A stretch of DNA of 10,932 nt from Candidatus Saccharimonadota bacterium (GTDB taxonomy: Bacteria; Patescibacteriota; Saccharimonadia; Saccharimonadales; Saccharimonadaceae). How positions within the stretch are numbered: position 1 is the first letter of the stretch; each line of letters starts with the position of its first letter. The notes beneath the pieces are model-generated. The model was not told the DNA's origin, searched no databases, and was given only the letters and a program-made list of their open reading frames with translations. Shown piece after piece: positions 5,733 to 10,932 of this stretch. The position numbers and the translations under genes are program-made. The DNA lies in NCBI GenBank assembly GCA_028289095.1, contig JAQGGY010000075.1, positions 1 to 10,932 of the forward strand. The letters are read 5' to 3'.

Positions 5733-6986
5733 CTATCCGTTCAGCCGTTGCCGCAACCAGCCATCAATTGATCCTGCGCCCATACAAAGCACTAATTTGC
5801 CTTCTTGGCGGGCGGTTTGGATGGTTTGCCACAGTTCATTATCAAGGTTTGCAGAATATATGACGCCGCGGTTAGTGACCGATTGAGTTAGTTCGTAAGG
5901 GGTTAGTATAGGCAAATTCGGATCCTCGCGCGAAAGGTATGTCGGCAGCCAATGTACTACTTCGGCTAATTTAAACTGATTCGTATACTGGTCTTTAATT
6001 TCATGCTGACGGACGTTTTGATGTGGCTGGTAGACTAATACGATATGTTCGGACAGTTCGCGGGCCATTTGTAGTGTGGCGGCGATTTCAACCGGGTGGT
6101 GACCGTAATCGCTGTATAGGTTTTCGTCCAAGCGTTCAAAGCGGCGATCGGTACCAGGGAATGATTGCAACGCGGTGATTGCTTTGTCATGGTCACCCGC
6201 CTGTAAATATTCGACTGCTTTTGCGACAAGTGTTGCGTTACGGCGGTTATGCGCGCCTGGTAGGCGAATATCCATCACTTCGTCGTCGCCCAAAATCCAC
6301 CCTGTATTTTCATTCGAATGAACGTGGCCGCCGTCTACCTTCCACATGATTGCCATGTCGGACTGTGATATAAATTCGTGAAAGGCGGCCAAATAGCTGG
6401 TTTCGGTGGGATAGGTATCAGGATGATCGTAATCAATCGAAGTAATCAGGGATAGGTGCGGTGTAAAGTGCAAAAAATTACGGTCAAATTCGTCACATTC
6501 GTACACGAAATATTTGCTGTCAGGCACGTATTTGCCGCTGGGCCCAAAGCTGAGTGTGGTGCCGACTGAATAGCTGACAGGCACCCCTAACTGCTGCATG
6601 ACCCACACCATCATACCTGTGGTCGTGGTTTTACCGTGCGTTCCTGCAATGGCGATCAATTGCAGATCCTTTTCTTTGATAATCTGTGCCAACAGCTCGT
6701 CACGTTTGGCTGTTTTGATGCCTAATTGCCTAGCCAATACTAATTCTGGATGGTCATCGGGCAGGGCGGCCGTGTGTACGAACCAATCGATTGTCATTTG
6801 GTTATGGCAGGCAAGTAAAAACTCGCCGTCTTGGCCAAGTGCTATATTGATGCCGCGACCACGAAGCTCGCGTGTTAATAAACCTTCTGTTGCGTCAGAT
6901 CCTTGTATGGTATAACCAGCGTCATGGGCGATTTCGGCTAATGGGCCAATGCCAACGCCACCAATGCCAGAGAAATAGATATTCAT
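5733..6986 (-). CDS. murC: UDP-N-acetylmuramate--L-alanine ligase MurC
   Basis: MurC joins L-alanine to UDP-MurNAc using ATP, the first amino-acid addition in cytoplasmic peptidoglycan precursor synthesis. The 417-residue protein opens with the nucleotide-binding GIGGVGIGPLAEIA and QGSD (7-31). The ATP-binding P-loop GTHGKTTTT is at 115-123. YECDEFDRNFL (162-172) and DYDHPDTY (185-192) match the MurC metal and substrate motifs. PGAHNRRNA, FPGTDRRFE and SDYGHHPVEI follow in the family order. The last includes the HHP signature typical of MurC rather than MurD, E or F. Mpl is less likely because the N-terminus has the MurC GIGG form. I chose ATG 6986, not the longer frame from 7079, because the motif begins at residue 5 and an extended -10 lies 6 bases upstream. 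Confidence 0.93.
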   Translation of the reverse strand: MNIYFSGIGGVGIGPLAEIAHDAGYTIQGSDATEGLLTRELRGRGINIALGQDGEFLLACHNQMTIDWFVHTAALPDDHPELVLARQLGIKTAKRDELLAQIIKEKDLQLIAIAGTHGKTTTTGMMVWVMQQLGVPVSYSVGTTLSFGPSGKYVPDSKYFVYECDEFDRNFLHFTPHLSLITSIDYDHPDTYPTETSYLAAFHEFISQSDMAIMWKVDGGHVHSNENTGWILGDDEVMDIRLPGAHNRRNATLVAKAVEYLQAGDHDKAITALQSFPGTDRRFERLDENLYSDYGHHPVEIAATLQMARELSEHIVLVYQPHQNVRQHEIKDQYTNQFKLAEVVHWLPTYLSREDPNLPILTPYELTQSVTNRGVIYSANLDNELWQTIQTARQEGKLVLCMGAGSIDGWLRQRLNG

Positions 6987-6992
6987 ACCGCT

Positions 6993-7001
6993 AGTATACC
7001 A
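6993..7001 (-). promoter_or_regulatory. murC extended -10 promoter, leaderless type
   Basis: On the minus strand TGGTATACT (7001 to 6993) is an extended -10, and ATG 6986 follows the hexamer by 6 bases. The region behind it is shared with the divergent permease promoter. Confidence 0.6.
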
Positions 7002-7002
7002 C

Positions 7003-7031
7003 TTACGCTTGGAATAACAGTAGTGTATAAT
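7003..7031 (+). promoter_or_regulatory. promoter of the MFS-type permease
   Basis: A perfect TATAAT (7026-7031) has a weak TTACGC (7003-7008) at 17 bases. The predicted start is near 7038, giving a leader of about 20 AT-rich bases with no Shine-Dalgarno site before ATG 7059. It is back to back with the murC promoter; the two -10 boxes are 27 bases apart. Confidence 0.55.
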
Positions 7032-7058
7032 GATAACGAACGACAAATTAAAACAAAT

Positions 7059-8273
7059 ATGATCCAACAAATTATTCACCGCCTGCTTTTACGCCGCCAT
7101 TTTTGGCGATACGCCACCTTCTCAGAGGTGGCAGAGCTGTATGCCTCGACGCTGCTGCGCAAACTGGCGATTCACATTGCGTCTGCTTTCATGTCGGTTT
7201 TTCTGTATCAGATTGGCTACAGCATACTATTCATTGCGACGTTTTGGACGCTGTATTATGTCTTTAAAATCGCAACGGTTTTTCCTGCAGCGCAGTACGC
7301 GTCAAAATTTGGTCCGAAGCACGGCATCTTATTATCAAATCTGCTATATATTCCTGCCATGGCAATATTTACCTTTGTACCAGAGTGGGGCATACCAGCG
7401 ATTGCCGCGACGGGTATCCTACAGTGTATGTCTGCAACGCTTTACAGCCTATGTTATGCTATTGATTTTTCTAAGGTGAAGAGTATTGAGCATGCTGGCA
7501 AAGAAATTGCATATATGAACATGATAGAAAAGATTGCGACCGGGCTGAGTCCATTTATTGGTGGCTTGCTGGCGTTCGCGATGGGCCCAGAATCGACGAT
7601 GTGGGTGGCTGCTGCATTATTCGCTGTGGCCGCCGTTCCGCTATTTCATACCGGTGAACCTCCTAAGTCGCGGCAAAAACTTGTCTTTAAGGGATTCCCT
7701 TGGCGATTGACCTGGCGCAGTTTGGTTGCCAATACGGGAGTTGGCTTCGATTTTGTTAGTTCTGGTACCGTTTGGATACTGTACGTGGCGGTGATCATCA
7801 TTGGTACGGGCACCAACGAGGTGTACGCCAAAATGGGCGCGCTGCTATCGGTGGTAATTATTGCCGCACTTGCCGCATCGTATGTATTTGGAAAGTTGAT
7901 AGATAACCGACGTGGCGGGGAATTACTGCGCTTTTCTGTGATTGCTGATGCGCTAGTGCATCTGGTGCGACCGTTTGCTGGTAGCGTTGGGGCAGCTGCG
8001 GCGATTAACGTTGCTAACGAAGGTGCAACGACAGGGTATGCGATGGCTTTCACGAGGGGTATGTTCGATACGGCTGACCTGTCTGGCCACCGTATTACGT
8101 ACTTGGCTTGTATGGAAATCACCGCTAGCTTCGGCGCTGCTGTTGCTGGCGGATTATTCATGTTATTACTGTTTGTGGCGAACGATTTGCTCGCTATGCA
8201 GATATTCTTTTATGCCGCCGCTGTCATCGTCCTGATTATTGCTATGCCAAAGTTTCCTCTCTACCGAAAATAA
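7059..8273 (+). CDS. MFS-type membrane transporter
   Basis: This 404-residue integral membrane protein has about 11-12 hydrophobic helices in two halves separated by a basic cytoplasmic loop (TGEPPKSRQKLVFKGFPWRLTWR, about 200-222). That layout is typical of the major facilitator superfamily. Gly-rich helices such as ATGLSPFIGGLLAFAMG and FGAAVAGGLFMLLL fit the fold. The loop at FGKLIDNRRGGELLR resembles the short charged loop conserved in the superfamily. The substrate is unknown. The N-terminal about 30 residues are amphipathic and basic. I chose ATG 7059 over the GTG at 7023 because the -10 TATAAT lies inside that earlier extension, so it could not be translated from this promoter. It is divergent from murC and followed 46 bases later by an unknown membrane protein. 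Confidence 0.85.
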   Translation: MIQQIIHRLLLRRHFWRYATFSEVAELYASTLLRKLAIHIASAFMSVFLYQIGYSILFIATFWTLYYVFKIATVFPAAQYASKFGPKHGILLSNLLYIPAMAIFTFVPEWGIPAIAATGILQCMSATLYSLCYAIDFSKVKSIEHAGKEIAYMNMIEKIATGLSPFIGGLLAFAMGPESTMWVAAALFAVAAVPLFHTGEPPKSRQKLVFKGFPWRLTWRSLVANTGVGFDFVSSGTVWILYVAVIIIGTGTNEVYAKMGALLSVVIIAALAASYVFGKLIDNRRGGELLRFSVIADALVHLVRPFAGSVGAAAAINVANEGATTGYAMAFTRGMFDTADLSGHRITYLACMEITASFGAAVAGGLFMLLLFVANDLLAMQIFFYAAAVIVLIIAMPKFPLYRK

Positions 8274-8282
8274 CGCTCATGC

Positions 8283-8314
8283 TACAATAGTGACAGTATA
8301 CGAGGTGGGATAAT
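8283..8314 (+). promoter_or_regulatory. promoter and start signals of the gene at 8320
   Basis: Two -10-like boxes are present: TACAAT (8283-8288) and GATAAT (8309-8314). If the first is used, GAGGTGG (8302-8308) would serve as a ribosome binding site 11 bases before GTG 8320. If the second is used, the start is leaderless (5 bases). The sequence does not decide between them. Confidence 0.4.
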
Positions 8315-8319
8315 TTTAA

Positions 8320-8961
8320 GTGGCAGACAAGCGACACGTTAGAAAAAGCATCAAGCAATTGCAACGGATTAAAACGTGGCAATTATTAGTGCTGCTGTTG
8401 CTAATGTGCTTTGTGGCAGCGACCTTTTTGCGTCTGAATAATATCGGTATGGCTGAACGGCGCAACGCGGTTTTGACAGCCGACAAGTCAACGGCCGAAC
8501 CCTTTGACAGCGCTATAACGCAAAATAGATTGTATGATTTACAACGATATGTATCTACTCATATGAACACCGAGACTGGGCCGATTTATCTAGAGGGGCA
8601 ATACCGCCGTGACGCCCAAAAAGTCGTCGATACCGCCAAGCAAAGTAACAATTCCGGCATCAACATTAATGCCGAGGCTGAAGCCGTCTGTCGGCCGCGA
8701 TTTGATGCGTGGTCACCAGCGTACGTGCAGTGTTTTGCAGATGAGCTGGCCAAATATCCACCGTCTGCAGGTCCTATCGAGAAAGCGCAATTGCCAAGCA
8801 CCGAACTGTACCGATATAGCTTTTCAGCTCCACTTTGGTCGCCAGATTTTGCAGGGTGGTCCGTCCTCATCTGTATAGCGATAATTGTTATGATTATTGC
8901 TCGTCTGCTTGGCCTGCTGATTCTACAACTGCTATTAAAACGGCATTATAGGGGTATTTAA
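8320..8961 (+). CDS. unknown membrane protein with two membrane helices and an external loop
   Basis: No named family is recognised in this 213-residue protein. A basic N-terminus (ADKRHVRKSIKQLQR) precedes a first membrane helix (about 20-38). A 140-residue polar loop follows, then a long second helix (about 177-205) and a basic end (KRHYRG). By the positive-inside rule both ends are cytoplasmic and the loop is outside. The loop carries a cysteine pair, Cys124 and Cys138, flanking RPRFDAWSPAYVQ, and could form a disulfide. It also has a Pro-rich part (KYPPSAGP). The gene starts with GTG 8320, the only GTG start in my annotation. It may be co-transcribed with the permease, since only 46 bases separate them, although its own promoter is plausible. 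Confidence 0.75.
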   Translation: MADKRHVRKSIKQLQRIKTWQLLVLLLLMCFVAATFLRLNNIGMAERRNAVLTADKSTAEPFDSAITQNRLYDLQRYVSTHMNTETGPIYLEGQYRRDAQKVVDTAKQSNNSGININAEAEAVCRPRFDAWSPAYVQCFADELAKYPPSAGPIEKAQLPSTELYRYSFSAPLWSPDFAGWSVLICIAIIVMIIARLLGLLILQLLLKRHYRGI

Positions 8962-8964
8962 ATA

Positions 8965-8993
8965 TTGACACCGCCGATTAGAGGCGGTACGCT
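8965..8993 (+). promoter_or_regulatory. promoter of the 68-residue protein gene with an inverted repeat in its spacer
   Basis: A perfect -35 TTGACA (8965-8970), a 17-base spacer and a weak -10 TACGCT (8988-8993) place transcription start near 9000. The spacer is almost wholly occupied by ACCGCC (8970-8975) and its complement GGCGGT (8983-8988) around a 7-base centre. No T run follows, so it is unlikely to be a terminator of the gene ending at 8961. It could be a repressor or activator site. Confidence 0.5.
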
Positions 8994-9013
8994 AGCAAAT
9001 GTAAATCGCTAAT

Positions 9014-9020
9014 AGGAGGT
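9014..9020 (+). promoter_or_regulatory. consensus ribosome binding site
   Basis: AGGAGGT, fully complementary to the usual 16S tail, lies 11 bases before ATG 9032. It is the only full-consensus site in the window and contrasts with the mostly leaderless neighbours. Confidence 0.9.
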
Positions 9021-9031
9021 ATAAAAACTTT

Positions 9032-9238
9032 ATGGCATACAAGCACACAAACTCGAAGGGTATCACTTACTACTTGCACAGCACAGAAGTAACACTACGT
9101 GGCGGCAAACCACAGACAATTTTCTTTTTTGCAAAGGTAGAAAAGAACGCGAAGGGTCAACCTACTGACCTACCAGAAGACCGCGAAGTTAAAGAAAACC
9201 CACGCAACGGTTTCCTTACAATTTCAAAGAAAAAATAA
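9032..9238 (+). CDS. small basic conserved-type protein, 68 residues, probably highly expressed
   Basis: The 68-residue product is polar and has no signal peptide, membrane helix or cysteine. It looks like a compact beta-rich fold: TYYLHSTEVTLRGGKPQTIFFFAKV suggests two or three strands, and the end is strongly basic (FLTISKKK). I recall short proteins of this general form (NSKG.TYYLH.. VTLRGGK..TI.FF, then NPRNGF) as uncharacterised in candidate phyla genomes, but I cannot verify this. The coding signal is convincing: a perfect ribosome binding site, a consensus -35, even codon use rich in AAC/AAG/ACT, and a clear end before a non-coding stretch with a terminator. Size and basicity would suit a nucleic-acid- or ribosome-associated protein; this is inference only. 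Confidence 0.85.
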   Translation: MAYKHTNSKGITYYLHSTEVTLRGGKPQTIFFFAKVEKNAKGQPTDLPEDREVKENPRNGFLTISKKK

Positions 9239-9240
9239 TC

Positions 9241-9277
9241 TTGAAACATTAGCACGTTTGGTGATACAGTAGTATCA
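9241..9277 (+). promoter_or_regulatory. possible promoter overlapping an inverted repeat
   Basis: TTGAAA (9241-9246), an 18-base spacer and TACAGT (9265-9270) with TG one base upstream could drive a short RNA starting near 9277. The -10 overlaps TGATAC (9262-9267) and its complement GTATCA (9272-9277). The alternative is that this is simply the 3' untranslated region of the gene at 9032 and the repeat acts as RNA. Confidence 0.3.
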
Positions 9278-9336
9278 AACAAACAGGTGCCAAACTAGCC
9301 CCAGCGGATGCGCAAATCGTCCTAAGGGGCTTTTTT
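9256..9336 (+). ncRNA. candidate structured RNA or structured 3' UTR ending in a terminator
   Basis: A continuous 12-base left arm splits into two helices. GTTTGG (9256-9261) pairs with CCAAAC (9290-9295). The adjoining TGATAC (9262-9267) pairs with GTATCA (9272-9277) around an AGTA loop, leaving a 12-base unpaired A-rich bulge (9278-9289). The terminator hairpin follows one base later. No known RNA family was recognised. It may be the 3' end of the mRNA from 9032 or an independent small RNA. Confidence 0.4.
9297..9336 (+). terminator. intrinsic terminator with a two-part stem
   Basis: AGCCCC (9297-9302) pairs with GGGGCT (9326-9331). Inside it GGATG (9306-9310) pairs with CGTCC (9318-9322), including one G-T pair, leaving a symmetric 3x3 internal loop and a 7-base apical loop. 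Six T residues (9331-9336) follow. It ends transcription from the gene at 9032. Confidence 0.8.
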
Positions 9337-9345
9337 GATGACTTG

Positions 9346-9375
9346 TTGACTTTTTACAGAGGTGACTGCTATATA
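9346..9375 (+). promoter_or_regulatory. promoter of the gene at 9382, leaderless type
   Basis: TTGACT (9346-9351), an 18-base spacer and TATATA (9370-9375) preceded by TG (9367-9368) make an extended -10. The ATG at 9382 is 6 bases after the hexamer. Confidence 0.65.
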
Positions 9376-9381
9376 TAGGGT

Positions 9382-9864
9382 ATGATAGAACGCTTAGGTG
9401 GCAAAAACTTTATTCTTGACGGAGATGTCCGGCCTATTGAAGATTATTATGAGGGCATCGACGAGACCGATGACGGCCGTGTCCTGGACAAGATCATATC
9501 AGGTATCGACCCTAGGGATATACAGCCCGCTAGCCACGTCCAGGCGCTCGCACAGGGTACATTGTTCTTGCTAAGTAAGGATCAGTCGGCTGGTGCCTTG
9601 CGTGAAAGTATCGTACAGCATCCGTCTGCCCAAAATGTTCCTGCTGAAAGGCTTGGGTATGTCGCCAGTGATATTATCCAGGCATATCAAAATGAGGTTG
9701 CGCGACTAGAACACTACAAAAAGAAAGTTAACCTTTCAGCTGCCAGGCGGGATCTGTTCGTCGCGGTTACCCGCAACCGGGAAGAATTAGATGTCCATGA
9801 TCTGGAGCGCATTGCCGAACTGCTGGGTCATGACAAGAATTACTTTATTGATCATAAAGATTAG
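9382..9864 (+). CDS. unknown acidic soluble protein, 160 residues
   Basis: No family is recognised. The protein is cytoplasmic by sequence: no signal peptide, no membrane segment and no cysteine. The first third is acidic (VRPIEDYYEGIDETDDGRVLDKI). From about residue 48 onward it is predicted helical, with long amphipathic stretches (VASDIIQAYQNEVARLEHYKKKVN, then LSAARRDLFVAVTRNREELDVHDLERIAELLG). The C-terminal third might form a helical bundle or a partner-binding surface. ATG 9382 is supported by a TTGACT / TGcTATATA promoter whose start point falls on the ATG. It is probably a single-gene transcript: a terminator lies upstream, and a separate TATAAT precedes the next gene. Just after the stop is a weak AT-rich inverted repeat with no T run. 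Confidence 0.75.
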   Translation: MIERLGGKNFILDGDVRPIEDYYEGIDETDDGRVLDKIISGIDPRDIQPASHVQALAQGTLFLLSKDQSAGALRESIVQHPSAQNVPAERLGYVASDIIQAYQNEVARLEHYKKKVNLSAARRDLFVAVTRNREELDVHDLERIAELLGHDKNYFIDHKD

Positions 9865-9937
9865 CGAATAATCTAATTACCATATCGACGCTTTTCCCTA
9901 CGGATATGTATCTCTTATACTTTGATCTACTTTCACC

Positions 9938-9943
9938 TATAAT
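9938..9943 (+). promoter_or_regulatory. promoter of the gene at 9950, leaderless type
   Basis: A perfect TATAAT (9938-9943) lies 6 bases before ATG 9950, with a poor TTATAC (9915-9920) at 17 bases as the possible -35. The AGGGG between them is too close to ATG to be an ordinary ribosome binding site. Confidence 0.6.
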
Positions 9944-9949
9944 AGGGGA

Positions 9950-10288
9950 ATGGAAGAAGTACCAATTGATGAAACGCCGATCGACGATGAAGCGATTGAC
10001 GATAAAAAACCTATACTGCCTGCGTGGCTGAAGTATATTTTTATTGCGCTTGGTATTGGTGCTATCGTTATGTATCTAATTGCGAGCGGGTGGGGCGGAT
10101 ATGCATACATGTATGCAAAATGCGGCGTACAGCAGCCGTTAATCGCTAGTACGGCCCCGAGTGGCCAAGTTTTTTATCCACCGGATAATAGGCGCTACTC
10201 AGCGCCAGGCGAAGGCGCGTTTTTTAAGGGGTATTATTGTACGGAAGCCCAAGCAAAAGAGGATGGTTTTTTGAGGGCTGCGCCTTAA
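9950..10288 (+). CDS. unknown single-pass membrane protein with acidic N-terminal repeat
   Basis: The first 18 residues are a degenerate acidic repeat (PIDET, PIDDE, AIDDK). One membrane helix follows (about 27-46, FIALGIGAIVMYLIASGWGG). The rest, about 60 residues, is probably outside. This outer part has two cysteines, Cys58 (AKCGVQQP) and Cys97 (GYYCTEAQ), that could form a disulfide closing a small domain with a Tyr/Pro/Gly-rich middle. No family is recognised. The negative cytoplasmic tail makes the topology by the positive-inside rule ambiguous. The 9950 ATG is supported by a TATAAT 6 bases upstream. It is convergent with the histidine kinase gene; the 94 bases between them hold the kinase terminator and a short inverted repeat (GAAGA 10315-10319, TCTTC 10323-10327). 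Confidence 0.75.
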   Translation: MEEVPIDETPIDDEAIDDKKPILPAWLKYIFIALGIGAIVMYLIASGWGGYAYMYAKCGVQQPLIASTAPSGQVFYPPDNRRYSAPGEGAFFKGYYCTEAQAKEDGFLRAAP

Positions 10289-10349
10289 AAGGTGACTAAT
10301 ACGATAGCCTATCCGAAGATATTCTTCTGTTTGTTGGACTATGATGGTC

Positions 10350-10376
10350 AAAAAACTTCCCCCTCTATCTTAGGGG
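10350..10376 (-). terminator. intrinsic terminator of the histidine kinase gene
   Basis: On the minus strand CCCCT (10376 to 10372) pairs with AGGGG (10364 to 10360) around a 7-base loop. A run of six T residues (10355 to 10350) follows a few bases later. It lies directly after the kinase stop codon at 10383. The stem is short, so efficiency may be moderate. Confidence 0.6.
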
Positions 10377-10382
10377 ATCCTG

Positions 10383-10932
10383 CTAGTTTACATGATTTAA
10401 AGGGAAGCTAGTTTTAACGGTTGTTATGCTGTTATTTGAAGTAATATCGACATTCCCATGATGTAATTTAATAATCTGTCTCGTTATTGCTAAACCTAAG
10501 CCATATCCATGTATCGAATGATTAATTTCAGTTTGGTAAAAACGCTCAAATAGGTGTGTTAATTTTTCAGTGGGTATAGTAACGCCAGAATTAATGAAGG
10601 TAAACTCAATTTTATTCCCTATTTTACGCACCGCTAGATCCACAGAGCTGTTATAGGATGAAAACTTTATCGCATTATCAAGCAAGTTTCCAAGTGCAAT
10701 TACTAAAAGGTCTTGATTGCCAGGAAATCGAAAATTTGTTAAATCACTACTAAATGTAATTTGTTTTGCTAAGGCGGCATTTTTGTACAGGCTTAAAACT
10801 TTATGCATCAAGTCATTTGAGTCAATAACCGTTACGTTCTGTAATTTTTCGTCGTTCTCAATACGAGTAAGGAGAAGTAATTCTTTGATCAAGTGTGTCA
10901 TGCGTTCTACTTCAAGACTTGTGGCGATGAGT
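10383..10932 (-). CDS. sensor histidine kinase, C-terminal part (5' end outside window)
   Basis: The frame stays open to the window edge, so the ATG at 10901 is internal. The 10 residues before it (LIATSLEVER) continue the helix seen afterwards (MTHLIKELLLLTRIEND), the usual second helix of the dimerisation domain; the phosphorylated His lies beyond the edge. An HATPase_c domain follows: N box LGNLLDNAIKFS, a G1-like FTFINSGVTIP (Asn-Ser-Gly in place of the usual Asp-x-Gly, as in a known kinase subgroup), F box LFERFYQT and G2 box GYGLGLAITRQI. It would phosphorylate a response regulator, presumably encoded to the right. The region is clearly more AT-rich than the rest of the window (about 32-38% GC in sampled lines). 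Confidence 0.93.
   Translation of the reverse strand, partial: LIATSLEVERMTHLIKELLLLTRIENDEKLQNVTVIDSNDLMHKVLSLYKNAALAKQITFSSDLTNFRFPGNQDLLVIALGNLLDNAIKFSSYNSSVDLAVRKIGNKIEFTFINSGVTIPTEKLTHLFERFYQTEINHSIHGYGLGLAITRQIIKLHHGNVDITSNNSITTVKTSFPLNHVN

Noticed and set aside
5733..6986. Mpl (murein tripeptide ligase) as an alternative identity for murC
   Set aside because: The N-terminus GIGGVGIGP and the order of later motifs fit MurC. Mpl has a different N-terminal glycine motif.
7023..7058. GTG start at 7023 for the permease
   Set aside because: TATAAT of the promoter overlaps codons 2-3 of this extension, so it would not be in the mRNA. ATG 7059 is better placed.
6987..7079. 31-residue N-terminal extension of murC (frame open from 7079)
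   Set aside because: The MurC signature starts at residue 4-5 from ATG 6986, and the -10 promoter box lies inside the extension.
7646..8161. 171-residue minus-strand frame opposite the permease
   Set aside because: No start signals, low-complexity Ala/Pro/Thr product, fully inside a well-supported membrane protein gene.
9858..9874. AGATTA/TAATCT repeat after the gene at 9382, as a terminator
   Set aside because: Weak all-AT-rich stem overlapping the stop codon, with no T run.

Overview
This looks like chromosomal DNA of a small-genome bacterium of the candidate phyla radiation, most probably Saccharibacteria (TM7). This is inference from gene content, not from a marker gene. The clues are a MutY-like glycosylase with no iron-sulfur cysteines, a MurC of the expected size, a YtxG/YtxH-like pair, many small lineage-type membrane or secreted proteins, very short intergenic gaps, and first genes that mostly start about 6 bases after a -10 box. 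The standard code fits: TGA ends one gene (3566-3568) and no frame needs it as a sense codon. Most of the window has mid GC. The right end (about 10383-10932) is clearly more AT-rich.

Layout, left to right. 1-385: end of an alpha/beta hydrolase with a C-terminal membrane anchor. 393-854: TM2-domain membrane protein. 855-1648: a two-gene operon (small DUF948/YtxG-like membrane protein, then a YtxH-like protein) with a long leader containing a 14-base palindrome, closed by a strong terminator. 1641-2171 (minus) and 2202-3002 (plus): msrA and a mutY-like gene, two oxidative-damage repair functions, diverging from a 30-base gap. 3029-3954: a translationally coupled pair encoding a secreted helical protein and a single-pass membrane protein. 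3957-4766 (minus): an MscS-type channel. 4859-5674: an unknown soluble protein with a very good promoter. 5733-6986 (minus): murC, divergent from an MFS-type permease (7059-8273). 8320-8961: unknown two-TM protein with a cysteine pair in its loop. 9032-9238: a 68-residue protein with the best ribosome binding site in the window. 9239-9381: a non-coding stretch that folds into two consecutive hairpin structures ending in a terminator. 9382-9864: unknown soluble protein. 9950-10288: unknown single-TM protein. 10383-10932 (minus): 3' part of a sensor histidine kinase, with its terminator at 10350-10376.

The genes mostly serve the cell envelope (MurC, MscS, YtxH-like, TM2, secreted and anchored small proteins, sensor kinase) and damage repair (MsrA, MutY-like). 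No transposon, phage, CRISPR array, tRNA or rRNA was seen. No stretch over 300 bases lacks a gene. The most distinctive system-level signal is promoter architecture. Nine transcription units place ATG 6-9 bases after a TATAAT-like hexamer, which implies leaderless mRNAs. A few genes (982, 1223, 9032) instead have Shine-Dalgarno sites.
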